Shown here: positions 1 through 9,500 of the stretch, in pieces
Layout of the letters: each line of letters starts with the position of its first letter
How positions within the stretch are numbered: the first letter of the stretch is position 1
Source: Rhodospirillum sp047263945
GTDB lineage: Bacteria; Pseudomonadota; Alphaproteobacteria; Rhodospirillales; Rhodospirillaceae
Reading direction: 5' to 3'
NCBI RefSeq assembly: GCF_047263945.1
Contig: NZ_JBLAVB010000015.1
Coordinates: 29,385 to 93,384 of the forward strand
DNA length: 64,000 nt
Translations under genes and position numbers: made by a program
The notes under the pieces: model-generated
What the model saw: only the letters and a program-made list of their open reading frames with translations
What the model was told of the DNA's origin: nothing
Databases searched by the model: none

Positions 1-852
1 GGTGACCGCCTCGCCGGGCCTGTAGATGGTGACGCCAAAAGACATGGTCTTGTGGCCGACCTGGGGCAGTTCGTGTTCCGCGACGATGGACCGGAGTTTT
101 TCGGCCAGCTTCGTAGCGCCTTCCAGGGAGGTTTCGGGGCAAATAACGGCAAATTCCTCTCCTCCCCAACGACCGAGTATATCCATTTGGCGGATGTTGT
201 CTCTCAGGATATTCGCCATTTGGATCAAGACGGTGTCGCCTACCGGATGGCCGTGTTGATCATTGATCAACTTGAAACCATCCACATCGCCGATCATGAC
301 GGTCAGCGTCGTTCCATAGCGATTGGCTCTCTCCACCTCGGACCGGAAGGTCTGGTCGAGAAAACGGCGGTTTCTAAGGCCGGTCATTTGGTCCGTGACA
401 ACCAGTCTTTCAAGTTGACGGCTTTTCAAGGTCAGTTCAGCGTGCGCTTCCACCAGGGCGTTTTGCGCTTCCTTCAGGGCGGTGATATCCACGGCGATGG
501 AATACTTGGCCATCTGACCGTCATGCCAGGGGATCAAGGTTTCTTCCATCTGATACCAGCGGTCGTTGGCCTCATTGAAATGTTCGAAAACGATTTTTCC
601 GCGCCCGTTTCTTTTCCGGTTTGCGACCATTTCTTCCAGTGGGCAATGGATACAGCGGGTGTCCTGACCATAGATACGGCTGTGGCAGGTGTCGCCGATT
701 CCTGCGCCCGCCAGTTTGCGCATGGCGGTGTTCACGGCCAAGATCTTCAGTGTTGTCGCGTCGACCACATATACGGGGAAGGGAATGGCATCTTGTGCCG
801 CCATCCAGGAATCCCAAGGATCGAATGCATCAGATGAGTCGACATAAATCAT
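1..852 (-). CDS. PAS-GGDEF diguanylate cyclase (C-terminus beyond window)
   Basis: The minus strand reads open from ATG at 852 to the window edge (284 codons, no stop), so the C-terminus is missing. Residues about 15-130 look like a PAS domain with a CxxC motif (TRCIHCPLEE), a pattern seen in other PAS domains of cyclases. A short coiled linker follows (EAQNALVEAHAELTLKSRQLE), then a GGDEF domain (TDQMTGLRNRRFL onwards). The signature is GGEEF, the active-site variant, and it is preceded by RQMD at the spacing of the RxxD inhibitory site. The protein should therefore make cyclic di-GMP and be product-inhibited. No membrane segment is visible, so it is probably cytoplasmic. The ligand of the PAS domain is unknown. 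Confidence 0.88.
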   Translation of the reverse strand, partial: MIYVDSSDAFDPWDSWMAAQDAIPFPVYVVDATTLKILAVNTAMRKLAGAGIGDTCHSRIYGQDTRCIHCPLEEMVANRKRNGRGKIVFEHFNEANDRWYQMEETLIPWHDGQMAKYSIAVDITALKEAQNALVEAHAELTLKSRQLERLVVTDQMTGLRNRRFLDQTFRSEVERANRYGTTLTVMIGDVDGFKLINDQHGHPVGDTVLIQMANILRDNIRQMDILGRWGGEEFAVICPETSLEGATKLAEKLRSIVAEHELPQVGHKTMSFGVTIYRPGEAVT

Positions 853-1310
853 AGGGTTTCGAACCGCGTCTTATTCCCCTGCCAAGGTGGCCAGCGGAGC
901 TAATACCATGATTGGTTTGGTGAACCAACTTACAGGTCCGGCTATCGGTGCGTCTACAATCATTCTCGCTCCGACATGGAGAGGGCGCGGATTGAGGGGG
1001 AATTCGAGGGGAGTTGGAAAAGAGGGGCCGGATTCCTCGGGAAATAAGCGCTACTAGAAGGTGTGGAGCTCAGTGGAGCGGCTTCTTTGCGCGGTCATGC
1101 CCTTTTTTCAGCATACGAGAGTGTTTGGGGGAAGCCTCGTAGCGCGGCGCGAGCGTCTGTCGGTGCCTCGAATTGGGGATCAGGGATTCCGGATTCGGCA
1201 GAGGGCTGGATTGGTCAAAGGACCTGTCTTGCCGAACGCCTTGAGCGTGTCGTGACAAGGGTAGGGCTCAGGCTTCGTCTGGCCTTATGTGAGGGCGCGT
1301 GTTTGGACTT
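853..1310. other. Intergenic region without recognisable gene
   Basis: These 458 bases lie between two minus-strand genes. Short open frames exist on both strands but have no recognisable product and overlap each other. It probably holds the terminator of the receiver gene and the promoter of the GGDEF gene, but I see no clear consensus for either. Confidence 0.5.
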
Positions 1311-1685
1311 TTAGATGTAATGCTCGATTAGGTTGTTGAGCAGGGTGGAGAATTTTTCCTGGTTGATTGGTTTTAGGATGTATCCTTTTGCTCCGGCGTT
1401 TATCGCTTCCATGACCATGCTTTCCTGCCCCAGGGACGTCACCATGATAATCAAGGTGTTGGGTTTATCTGCTAGGATTCGGCGGGTGGCCTCGATACCA
1501 TTCATATCGGGCATGGTGATGTCCATTGTGATCAGGTCCAATGCCATATTTTCGCATTGCTTTATCGCCGCTGCGCCGTTTTCGGCCGTTGCGACGACCT
1601 TGTGGCCCAACTCCATAACCATGCGTGAAATCTTCTTCCGCATGATCAGGGAATCGTCAACAACGAGAACTGAAAGACTGTTCAT
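1311..1685 (-). CDS. Single-domain CheY-like response regulator
   Basis: 124 residues, all receiver domain. The acidic pair is D10/D11, the phosphoacceptor D55 (TMDITMPDM), the switch threonine T83 (MVTS) and the conserved lysine K105 (ILKPI), so it should be phosphorylatable. There is no output domain, so it acts by protein contact or as a phosphorelay shuttle. It is clearly paralogous to the receiver at 29400-29774: same length, same key positions, and shared LVVDDSL, TMDITMPDM and AGAKGY segments. The gene ends a minus-strand pair with the GGDEF gene but is separated from it by over 450 bases. A perfect AT-rich hairpin lies just upstream of its start. Confidence 0.9.
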   Translation of the reverse strand: MNSLSVLVVDDSLIMRKKISRMVMELGHKVVATAENGAAAIKQCENMALDLITMDITMPDMNGIEATRRILADKPNTLIIMVTSLGQESMVMEAINAGAKGYILKPINQEKFSTLLNNLIEHYI

Positions 1686-1730
1686 ATCTAGTATTCCTCT
1701 TTCATCTCCGTATAATCCAAAGAAATTTTT

Positions 1731-1763
1731 ATGAAAAAATAGAGTGTTTCTCTATTTTTTCAT
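1731..1763. terminator. Perfect AT-rich hairpin upstream of the receiver gene
   Basis: Arms ATGAAAAAATAGAG and CTCTATTTTTTCAT pair over 14 bases around a 5-base loop. The element is 46 bases upstream of the minus-strand receiver start. It may be a terminator or an operator; the T-run lies inside the stem, which is not the usual intrinsic-terminator layout. Confidence 0.5.
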
Positions 1764-2468
1764 TCCGTTGAATGGGTTTCTGCGTTCCCAATTCAAATTT
1801 ATTGTGTTTTCCTTTTTAGGATCTAGTCTCGGGTCTGATTTTTGCTGGGCGATGATCAGTGCGATGGGTTCAGTGTCTCTCGTCTCTTTCCGAGGTCAGA
1901 AGTGATGGCAGGAACCTCCTTACTTTAGGTGATCTTCCCGTCGGTTTCGCGAGATGATTTCAAGGTCGTTTGATCTACTTGAAATCATCATGTTTCTCGT
2001 TGATCATCTTTTTGTTGTTGAGCTGACCGTATCGCAGAAAACTTGGTGTTCTGTCCAGGGCTTTCCGACGTCCGGGATGGGTCTATTTTGAAGGGGCAGG
2101 GAAGGGATGCACATCCGGGAACTGAGTTTATGGAGATGTAAGGCTGGGAGCGATACGGGGATTTTGGCAATTGGCCGTCTGGCTGTGTTGCAAGGTCCCT
2201 CGTCGGCGGCGCGGTGGCGGGATTTTTCCTGAGGGAATAAGAGGCCATTGGGAAGGCGTGTTTGGCGAATGGTTACAGTAAAAAGTAGCAAAAATTTGCC
2301 AGAAATTGTTCCTTGCATGTTTCTCATCTTTAAGGCTAGCTAGTGCTGCAAATACATCCGAGGTCGGGGAGAGACAGGTTGGCAAAGACGGGGGCGATGA
2401 AGTCCACGGCAAGGCCATTTCTTGTTCCAAAGGCCATTCTTGACGTCAAGGCAGAGGGGTGATGGGCG
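1764..2468. other. Intergenic region between divergent receiver and lipase genes
   Basis: About 700 bases without a supported gene. The only structure I see is a degenerate copy of the lipase gene start at about 2264-2293. It encodes MVTVKSSKN followed by a stop 24 codons in, compared with MATVKKQNS of the real gene. Promoters for both flanking genes must lie here, but none is obvious. Confidence 0.5.
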
Positions 2469-3638
2469 ATGGCTACAGTAAAAAAGCAGAATTCGACTGT
2501 TGGGGATGAAGATCCGCTTCGGCGGATGTTGGCCATGGACGGAGGCGGCATCTACGGCCTGTTCACCGTGCTTATGCTCAAGGCGCTTTGCGCCGAGAAT
2601 AGCCGGTTTCTTAAGAAAGGGGATGTCCGGGTATTCGCGGGCACCTCGGCCGGGGCGCTTTCCGCCCTGTCGCTGGCCGCAGAAGAGGACCCCAGAAGCA
2701 TTGTCGTGAATGGGCATTTGGAGGAGATGTTCGAGGATCCCCGCCTGTACGGCATCAAGCCGGGCCTGAGGCGGGCCCTGGGAACCCTCGGCCTGACCTC
2801 CTGGACGGGCGCCCGGGATTCGGAAAGCCTGATGCGCGAGAAGTTTGGCGAGATGACTCTGGGTGATTTGCCCAATAAAGTGGTGATCTGCACCTTTGAC
2901 CTGTTTGGTGACCCGGATATGGGGGGGCAGCAAAAGTGGCGTCCTCGCATGTATCACAATCTGAAGGGACAGAAGCAGTCCGTCTTGGATCTGCCGGTAT
3001 GGAAGCTTGCCTTTGGCGCCACGGCGCCGGTGGGCTGGCGATCTGTTCGGCACGGGATCACCGATGGCGGTATTTTCGCCGACAACCCTATTCTACCGTC
3101 TATCGCGACACTGTTGCAGGCAGAGAAGTTGTGCGCCCGTGAGGGGGATGAGGAGCATCGTCTTGCAGAAACCCTTCCCGACGATTACGCCTGCCTTGCG
3201 AACTTTCGGATGCTGTCCCTGGGGGTCGGAAACAAGATTCCCCATTATCAATGGCGGAACTTTGACCTGGGCTACCTCAGCTTCAACCTGTTGCCCACGA
3301 ATATGAAAGACAAATTCTATTGGGCGCCCTTATGGCACCTGCTGTTGGAACCCGGCGTCGAAGGGGCAACCGAACAGGCCTATGCGTTCTTGGGGAAAAG
3401 CCATTTCCATCGGCTGGATCCGGGTGTGCTCGGCTTTCCCATTCCTCCGGTTCTCGGAGCAATGTACCTTTGCAAGTATAATTCCTGGCGGGATTTCATC
3501 GCGAAGAACATTCGCAAAGGGATGAACGAAGAGTTGGCCCGTTTGGACATTCAGCAAACTCTGGGTTGGCTATCAGAGCAATGGCACTCGACTTCCGAAG
3601 AGGTGGATGGCCCGTCAAAAACCGTCGCTGCGGAGTAA
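2469..3638 (+). CDS. Patatin-like phospholipase
   Basis: 389 residues with the three signatures of the patatin family: the oxyanion-hole loop DGGGIYG (residues 24-30), the nucleophile elbow GTSAG (S60), and the catalytic aspartate in DGG at D199 (TDGGIFADNP). These make a Ser-Asp dyad acyl hydrolase that releases fatty acids from lipids. No signal peptide or membrane segment is seen. It lies 39 bases upstream of the thioesterase gene on the same strand, so it may be co-transcribed with the PKS locus, but a biosynthetic role is only inference. Its substrate cannot be told. Confidence 0.88.
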   Translation: MATVKKQNSTVGDEDPLRRMLAMDGGGIYGLFTVLMLKALCAENSRFLKKGDVRVFAGTSAGALSALSLAAEEDPRSIVVNGHLEEMFEDPRLYGIKPGLRRALGTLGLTSWTGARDSESLMREKFGEMTLGDLPNKVVICTFDLFGDPDMGGQQKWRPRMYHNLKGQKQSVLDLPVWKLAFGATAPVGWRSVRHGITDGGIFADNPILPSIATLLQAEKLCAREGDEEHRLAETLPDDYACLANFRMLSLGVGNKIPHYQWRNFDLGYLSFNLLPTNMKDKFYWAPLWHLLLEPGVEGATEQAYAFLGKSHFHRLDPGVLGFPIPPVLGAMYLCKYNSWRDFIAKNIRKGMNEELARLDIQQTLGWLSEQWHSTSEEVDGPSKTVAAE

Positions 3639-3677
3639 TTGGGCAATGGCTAAGAAGGAGAAAGCGGTCAAACGCCC

Positions 3678-4940
3678 ATGAGCTCGCACAGGACGGTGGG
3701 GCGTATGAAAGTGGAGCAAGACAGTTCGGGTACATTTAACAGGTTGACGGCCAAGCAACGCCTGCTGCTCGAGACGGTCCTGAAGGATCGAACCCGAGCG
3801 GCTCAGGTGGCGCGCGATTATGGTCTGACACCCCCTTGGGAGCAAGGCGCACCGGGGGAGCAAGCTGCGCCGGTTAAACGTTCCGAAGCCCGTAAACCCG
3901 ATATCGGCCAAGCTGATATGGGCGAGCCTAGTCGACGCTCCCCCGATGAGTCGCGCCAGAGAGAGGGAGGATCCTCCACGGCAGATGCCAAAGGGAACCT
4001 CTCTTCGGTTGGGTTGGGGGCAGGGCCGGGGAAACCGCTGTCTCGTTTGGCCGGGGCGCTGTCCAAGGCGTCCGGGTCGATGGCTGCGCTCGCCAGCGGC
4101 AACCCCATCACGGATATGGCGCGTCTGCTCGTGACCCTCCTCGGGGATGCACTGCGGGTCCAGGGCGAGGTGGAGGAGGGGCGCGAATCCCCGCTTGTCG
4201 GCATGCGCACGCAGGGAACGCGCTCTCCCTTCTTTTGCATTCACGCCCTGCTGGGCTCCACCTTTCACTATTTCGCTTTGGCGAATTTGTTGAGTGAAGA
4301 CCAGCCGTTTTACGCCCTTCAGGCACCCGGCCTGGAAGGGGGGGCGGGCTTGAAGCGGATTGAGGATTTTGCGGCCTTCTACCTTCCCTTCATCCGCGAG
4401 GTGCAACCGAGGGGGCCCTATCGGATCGGAGGATATTCCTTCGGTGGTTTGGTGGCTTACGAGATCGCCCGCCAGCTTTCTGCGCAAGGGGAGGAGGTGA
4501 GTCATCTGGTCATTTTTGGCACCGATGTGCCCGTCTCCCAGTCCCTTCCGAAGCTCTTCACGGCTGTGGAGTTTGCCAGTCGGTTTGGCGAAGATGCCTT
4601 GAAGAATTTGGTGATGCCGTTCTTCTCCTATGACAAGCGCATTGAAGTAGAGCAGGGAGCGGGGGCCTCCACTTATTCGCCCGCATTGGTGCGCGTGGTG
4701 ACGGCCCATTGCCTTGCTGCGGCGCGCTATTCTCCAAAGCCCTATCCCGGTTCCCTGACTCTTCTGGAAACCTTGGAACAGCAGATTTTGAATCCCCTTG
4801 ATGCGGCACGGGGTTGGGACCGCCTGGCTGTTGGCGGTGTCGAGACCCTGACCGTTACCGGCAACCACTTGAGCATGCTCGACGAGCCCCACATCCAGGA
4901 CTTGGCGCGCAAGCTCGACATGATTCTCGCGGGACCATGA
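3678..4940 (+). CDS. Stand-alone type I thioesterase of the PKS locus
   Basis: 420 residues. The C-terminal half is an alpha/beta-hydrolase thioesterase of the PKS/NRPS releasing type: FCIHALLGS strand, nucleophile elbow GYSFGG (S254) and catalytic histidine in GNHLSML (H397). Residues about 20-50 (LTAKQRLLLETVLKDR) form a predicted helix resembling synthase docking helices. Residues 50-150 are charged, low-complexity linker. It should hydrolyse or cyclise the chain from the terminal ACP. The stop overlaps the next start as ATGA. Alternative start ATG at 3705. It is the first PKS gene of the operon but probably acts last. Confidence 0.85.
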   Translation: MSSHRTVGRMKVEQDSSGTFNRLTAKQRLLLETVLKDRTRAAQVARDYGLTPPWEQGAPGEQAAPVKRSEARKPDIGQADMGEPSRRSPDESRQREGGSSTADAKGNLSSVGLGAGPGKPLSRLAGALSKASGSMAALASGNPITDMARLLVTLLGDALRVQGEVEEGRESPLVGMRTQGTRSPFFCIHALLGSTFHYFALANLLSEDQPFYALQAPGLEGGAGLKRIEDFAAFYLPFIREVQPRGPYRIGGYSFGGLVAYEIARQLSAQGEEVSHLVIFGTDVPVSQSLPKLFTAVEFASRFGEDALKNLVMPFFSYDKRIEVEQGAGASTYSPALVRVVTAHCLAAARYSPKPYPGSLTLLETLEQQILNPLDAARGWDRLAVGGVETLTVTGNHLSMLDEPHIQDLARKLDMILAGP

Positions 4941-6511
4941 ACGCACCCCTTTCTTCTCCGAGCGGACGGGTTCCGCCGACACAGTGGCACCTTTTGCTCC
5001 TATCGGCAAAATCCGAACCGGCGCTCAGCGGGCTTCTTGAGGACGCAGCGCGTTATTGCGCTTCACCAGGGGCGGCAAAGCTGGCGGATGTCTCCTTCAC
5101 GCTGTTGAGGGGGCGCGAGCGCTTTCCCTTGCGCCGGGCCCTGGTCTGTCGTGATGCCCAGGATGCTGCGGCGGTTTTGGCGGGGCAGTATCCGGAGCGC
5201 ATGCTGGCCGCAAAGACTGCCGTGAAGGACCGGGGGGTCATCTTTTCGTTTGGTGGCGCGGGGCAGGGGGATGAGGCCTTAGGCGGTGCACGCGCGCTTT
5301 ACCGGTCGGACCCCGACTTTCGCGAGGCGGTGGACCGTTGCATGGTCCTTATGGACGATCATACCTCGGGGGATTGGCCGGGCGTGTTTCTTTCGGACGA
5401 CCCGGGGCGGGACCGGATGACCCTGGTCCTCGACAGACCGGACATCGGCGGATCGGTCCTGTTCATTTTCGAATACGCCTTGGCTTCGTCTTGGATCAAG
5501 CGCGGCTTGCGGCCTCAAGCTTTAACCGGCCGTGAGGGGGGGGAGGCGCTCGCCGCCCATCTCGCCGGGGGGTTGTCCCTGGGGGACGCCCTGGCCTGGG
5601 CAAAGGCGCCGGGCGCAGCGCCCCTGTCTCTGGGCTCGACCTCCATTCCGGTCCATGCGGCGGACTCCATTCCCGATGATGGCGCTCCCCTTATCCTGGA
5701 GGTGGGCAGTGGCCGGATCATTGAGGGAGGGGGCGACCGTGGGGGCCTCCCGCCAAAGGGGGGCGATGTCTGGTTGGGCGTTTTTGACGGCGTTCATTGG
5801 ATGATGAATACCCTGGCTGAGCTCGCCATTCGCGGCGTCGCTGTGGATTGGTCTGCCTATTTTGCCCATCGGCCCGGGCGGCGCGTGTCCTTTCCTACCT
5901 ATCGCTTTGACCGCCGGTCCCATTGGTTCCCCGTGGAGAGGGAGGCCGAGCCGCAGCCTTTGGGATCCCTGTCCGAACGGCGAGGCCTTGGGGAAGGGGA
6001 GGACATCAGGCAACCCTCCCCCCCGCCCGCCCGGTCAATGCAGCCTCCCCAGGTGGTCCTGCCCCAACCGGTGGAAGAGCCCAAGGTGTCCGCGTCGCGG
6101 CAAGGGGAGATCGCGGCCTTTTTGCGCGATACCTGCCAGACCATGCTGGGGATCGAACAGATCGAATTGGACGATAACGTCATTCAAATGGGCATGGATT
6201 CTCTGAACGTCATGCAATTGAGTAAGCTCGTAACCGAGACCTTCGGAGTTCGGATCGCCCCCCATCACCTGTTCTCCAGGCCCGATATCGGCAGTCTCGC
6301 GGAGAAGATCGCAGGCTTGTGCCCGGAGGCTTCCCCGCCGATGCGCCGACCGGCGGCTGAGGATGACCCGAGCCCACAGGAGGATCCACCCTTGGATAAC
6401 GCGGCGACCTCTCGTTTGGTGGATTTCGTGTCGGGGCTCTCCGACGGACAGATCGATCTGATACTCAAGAAACTGGGCGGTCCGGAGGCCAATCGTAATG
6501 TCCGAGGGTAA
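4937..6511 (+). CDS. KS-less PKS protein: KS-AT linker, dead AT remnant, ACP
   Basis: 524 residues from the ATGA-coupled start at 4937; the frame is open upstream to 4814, inside the thioesterase gene. Residues about 15-95 match the post-KS linker (LLLLSAKSE... DVSFTLLRGRERF). Residues 96-230 are an acyltransferase remnant. The catalytic GHSxGE is GREGGE (R199, E200), so nucleophilic Ser and preceding His are both gone, and the domain jumps early to the post-AT linker (VDWSAYF... FPTYRFDRRSHWFP). An ACP follows with phosphopantetheine site GMDSL (S422). The last 25 residues (LVDFVSGLSDGQIDLILKKL) look like a docking helix. It probably receives the chain from the KS at the end of the megasynthase and passes it to the thioesterase. 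Confidence 0.85.
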   Translation: MNAPLSSPSGRVPPTQWHLLLLSAKSEPALSGLLEDAARYCASPGAAKLADVSFTLLRGRERFPLRRALVCRDAQDAAAVLAGQYPERMLAAKTAVKDRGVIFSFGGAGQGDEALGGARALYRSDPDFREAVDRCMVLMDDHTSGDWPGVFLSDDPGRDRMTLVLDRPDIGGSVLFIFEYALASSWIKRGLRPQALTGREGGEALAAHLAGGLSLGDALAWAKAPGAAPLSLGSTSIPVHAADSIPDDGAPLILEVGSGRIIEGGGDRGGLPPKGGDVWLGVFDGVHWMMNTLAELAIRGVAVDWSAYFAHRPGRRVSFPTYRFDRRSHWFPVEREAEPQPLGSLSERRGLGEGEDIRQPSPPPARSMQPPQVVLPQPVEEPKVSASRQGEIAAFLRDTCQTMLGIEQIELDDNVIQMGMDSLNVMQLSKLVTETFGVRIAPHHLFSRPDIGSLAEKIAGLCPEASPPMRRPAAEDDPSPQEDPPLDNAATSRLVDFVSGLSDGQIDLILKKLGGPEANRNVRG

Positions 6512-9500
6512 GGGGGGCGAGGCCTTGTGGAGCCCGGTGTGTTTTCAGGCGGAGGATCTTCGGCGGTTCGCCAAGGAAAGTTATGACGTCAACCCGTTGC
6601 ATATGGACGAGGCCTACGCCCGGAAAAGCGCCTTTGGGCGGCGGGTCGTGTTCGGGGCACTGGGGGCTTTGGCCTGTTTGGAGCGTCTGCCGATCTGTCC
6701 GGGCCAGTGGTTGACTCATGTTACGGTGGAATTCCGCCAACCCATTTTTCTGGACCTTGAGTATGCGGTGCATGTGGTGCGTCCGGCAGACGGTGCGCCA
6801 GGATCCGAGAGCGAAACCCGTGTCGAACTGCGTGACGGGGATCTTGTCCTGTTGCGGTTGATCGCCGGGTTTGGCGAGGGCGTCCCCCCGTCGCCGGGTC
6901 TTGAGGACCAACCAGGGGAGGCCTTTCCCCAAACGGCGGATCCGCGCCGGATCCCCCAGGTCCTGTCCGACGCGGAATTGCTGGCCGAACCCATGGTGGA
7001 GGGCACCCACCAAGCGCGGGCGGAAGCGGGGCGCTTCCCGGCTTGCGAATTGGCCCTGCGTCTGGCGAGCTACCTGATCGGCATGGAACTGCCCGGACGG
7101 CGGGCGCTGTTCTCCCGGGCGACCCTGCGGTTTCCCAAGGGGCGGCCGGTGGCGGTGGATGACATTGTCCGTTATCGCCTGACCACCCGCAGTTTCGAGG
7201 ATACCTTTGGCGCCTTGTCCCTTGATCTGCGCGTCTGGTCGGCAAATGGTCTGGTGGCGGAAGGGGAACTGGCGGCCTTTGCCCGGAAGGACATCCCTGT
7301 CGCCGCGAAAGGGGGGCAAGGGGTCCGGGATTCCTTGGATCGTCGCTTGGCTGGCAAGGTGGCTCTGGTCACCGGGGGCTCCCGGGGGCTGGGGGCAGCC
7401 TTCGTCAAGGCTCTGGCTTGGCGGGGGTGCCATGTGGCGCTCAATTACCGGTCCAGTCAGGAGGAGGCGGAGGCTCTGGCCGATTCCCTTCAGGATGCGC
7501 CGGGGAACCTGCTCCTGCTGCGGGGGGACGCAGGGGATCGGGCCTGGTGCGAGGAGGCCCGCGCCCAGGTGCTTCGGCGGTTCGGCAAGCTCGACATTCT
7601 GCTGTCCAACGCCTGTGCACCGCCGGTCACTTTGGGCACCTCTGAGTCGTCCAAAGCGGCGGTCCGGCGCTATATCGACGAGAATTATGCGCTGGCGGTG
7701 ACGCCCATGGAGGTTTTTCTGCCCGATGTGGCGGCCCAGGGCGGGGCGGTGGTGGCCCTGTCCTCGATCATTCTGGAGACGGAGGGGGCGGAATGGCCCC
7801 AGTACCGTCGCTTGAAAACGGCGGTCGAGGCCTTCGTCCAATCTGCGGCGGCCCGGGAAGACGGGGTGTCTTTCCTGCTGGTCCGCCCGCCCGCCCTTCT
7901 GACCGAGATGAGCAATACGCCAGCCCGGGCAGCTCAGGCGCTGGATCCGGCTTTGGTCGCTGGCCGGGTGGCGGATGCGCTCGCCCAACCGGAGACGGGT
8001 CCTGTCCGGATTCTCAACGACTTTACCCTGTCGCCTGCTGACACGATCCCAAACGACACGATCCCAAACGACACAGTCCCAGACGACACAGTCCCGGACG
8101 ACACGATCATGGTGGCGGCCAGCTTCACCCATGATGGCCTGCGCCCCTCCGTGGAGCACTGGCTCCAGACCTTGGGGCGCCCCGCGGCCCTCCAGTTGAC
8201 ACCCTATGCCCAGATGTTCCGCGACATGCTGGACCCGGCGGGCCTTCTGGTGGCGAACCCCCAGGGGCTGAATGTCCTGTTGATTCGGGTTGAGGATTGG
8301 CTGCGCAACGCCACCGAGGACCCGGAGGAAGGGCTGGATCGAACGGTCCCCCCCTCGGCGCGCGAGCGGGCATTGTTGCGGGATAGTCTTGCCGCTTTTC
8401 TCGAAGCCCTGGGGGCTTACGGCAAACGGGGCCGGTGCGTTACGGCCCTGATCCTCTGCCCGGCGTCGCCCGCCAAGGGCCAGCATCCGGAATGGGGGAC
8501 GCTGCTGTCCGAAGCGGAACAGGGCCTGCGCGAGGGCGCGCCCAAAGCGGTCGCCGACTTGATCTTCCTGGCCGCCGAGGATTACCACCGCGCCTATGGG
8601 GTGGTGGAAACAGGCGCCGGGGAGAGCGCGGAGGACATCCACGATCCGGTGCGCGATGCCCTGGGCCATATCCCCTATTCGGCGTCCTATTTTAATGTTC
8701 TGGGGACCCTGGTCACGCGCTGTTACGCCCATGCCCGGCGCATGCCCTATAAGGTCTTGGTCCTCGATTGCGATAATACCCTTTGGGGAGGGGTCTGTGG
8801 GGAGGCCGGGCCAAAGGGTGTTCAGGTGGACGGCCCCTATCGGGCGTTCCAGTCCCTTCTGGTGGAGCAGTCCAAGCGCGGCATGCTGCTTTGCCTGTGC
8901 AGCAAGAACCAGGAAGAGGATGTCTGGGCCGTCTTCGACGCCAATCCGGACATGCCCTTGCGGCGGGAGCATATCGTTGATGGCCGGATCAATTGGGAGC
9001 GGAAATCGGAAAACCTCCGTTCCCTGGCCGAAGCCCTGAACCTGGGGCTCGACAGTTTCGTTTTCCTCGATGATTCGCCGGTGGAATGTGCCGAGGTCCG
9101 CGCCGCCCGACCGGAGGTCACGACCATCCAATGGCCGACCGATGCGACGGCTATCGCGCGGTATCTAGAACACCTCTGGGTCTTCGACCGCTTCCTTGCC
9201 ACCGACGAGGACGCCAAGCGCAGCTCCCGCTATCGCTCCCAGGTGGAGCGGGGGCGTTTGCTGGACCAGTCTTCGGATTTCGCCACCTTCCTGCGCGACC
9301 TCAACCTGACCATTGACGTTGCCCCCCTGGCAGAGGCGGACCTGCCCCGGGCCGCGCAGCTCACCCAACGGACCAATCAGTTCAACTTCTCCACCCGGCG
9401 CAAGACCCTGGGAGAGGTGCGCCAATGGCTTGGCGAGCCAGGGCACGAAGGCTGGTCCGTGCGCGTCAGCGACCGGTTTGGCGACTATGGCTTGGTGGGT

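Noticed and set aside
1061..1314. Short overlapping frames in the gap before the receiver gene
   Set aside because: Three frames overlap on both strands with no ribosome site or recognisable product.
6465..9131. 888-codon open frame on the minus strand
   Set aside because: It is antisense to the PKS; the translation is Gly/Arg/Pro/Gln-rich with no domain, a by-product of high GC codon bias.
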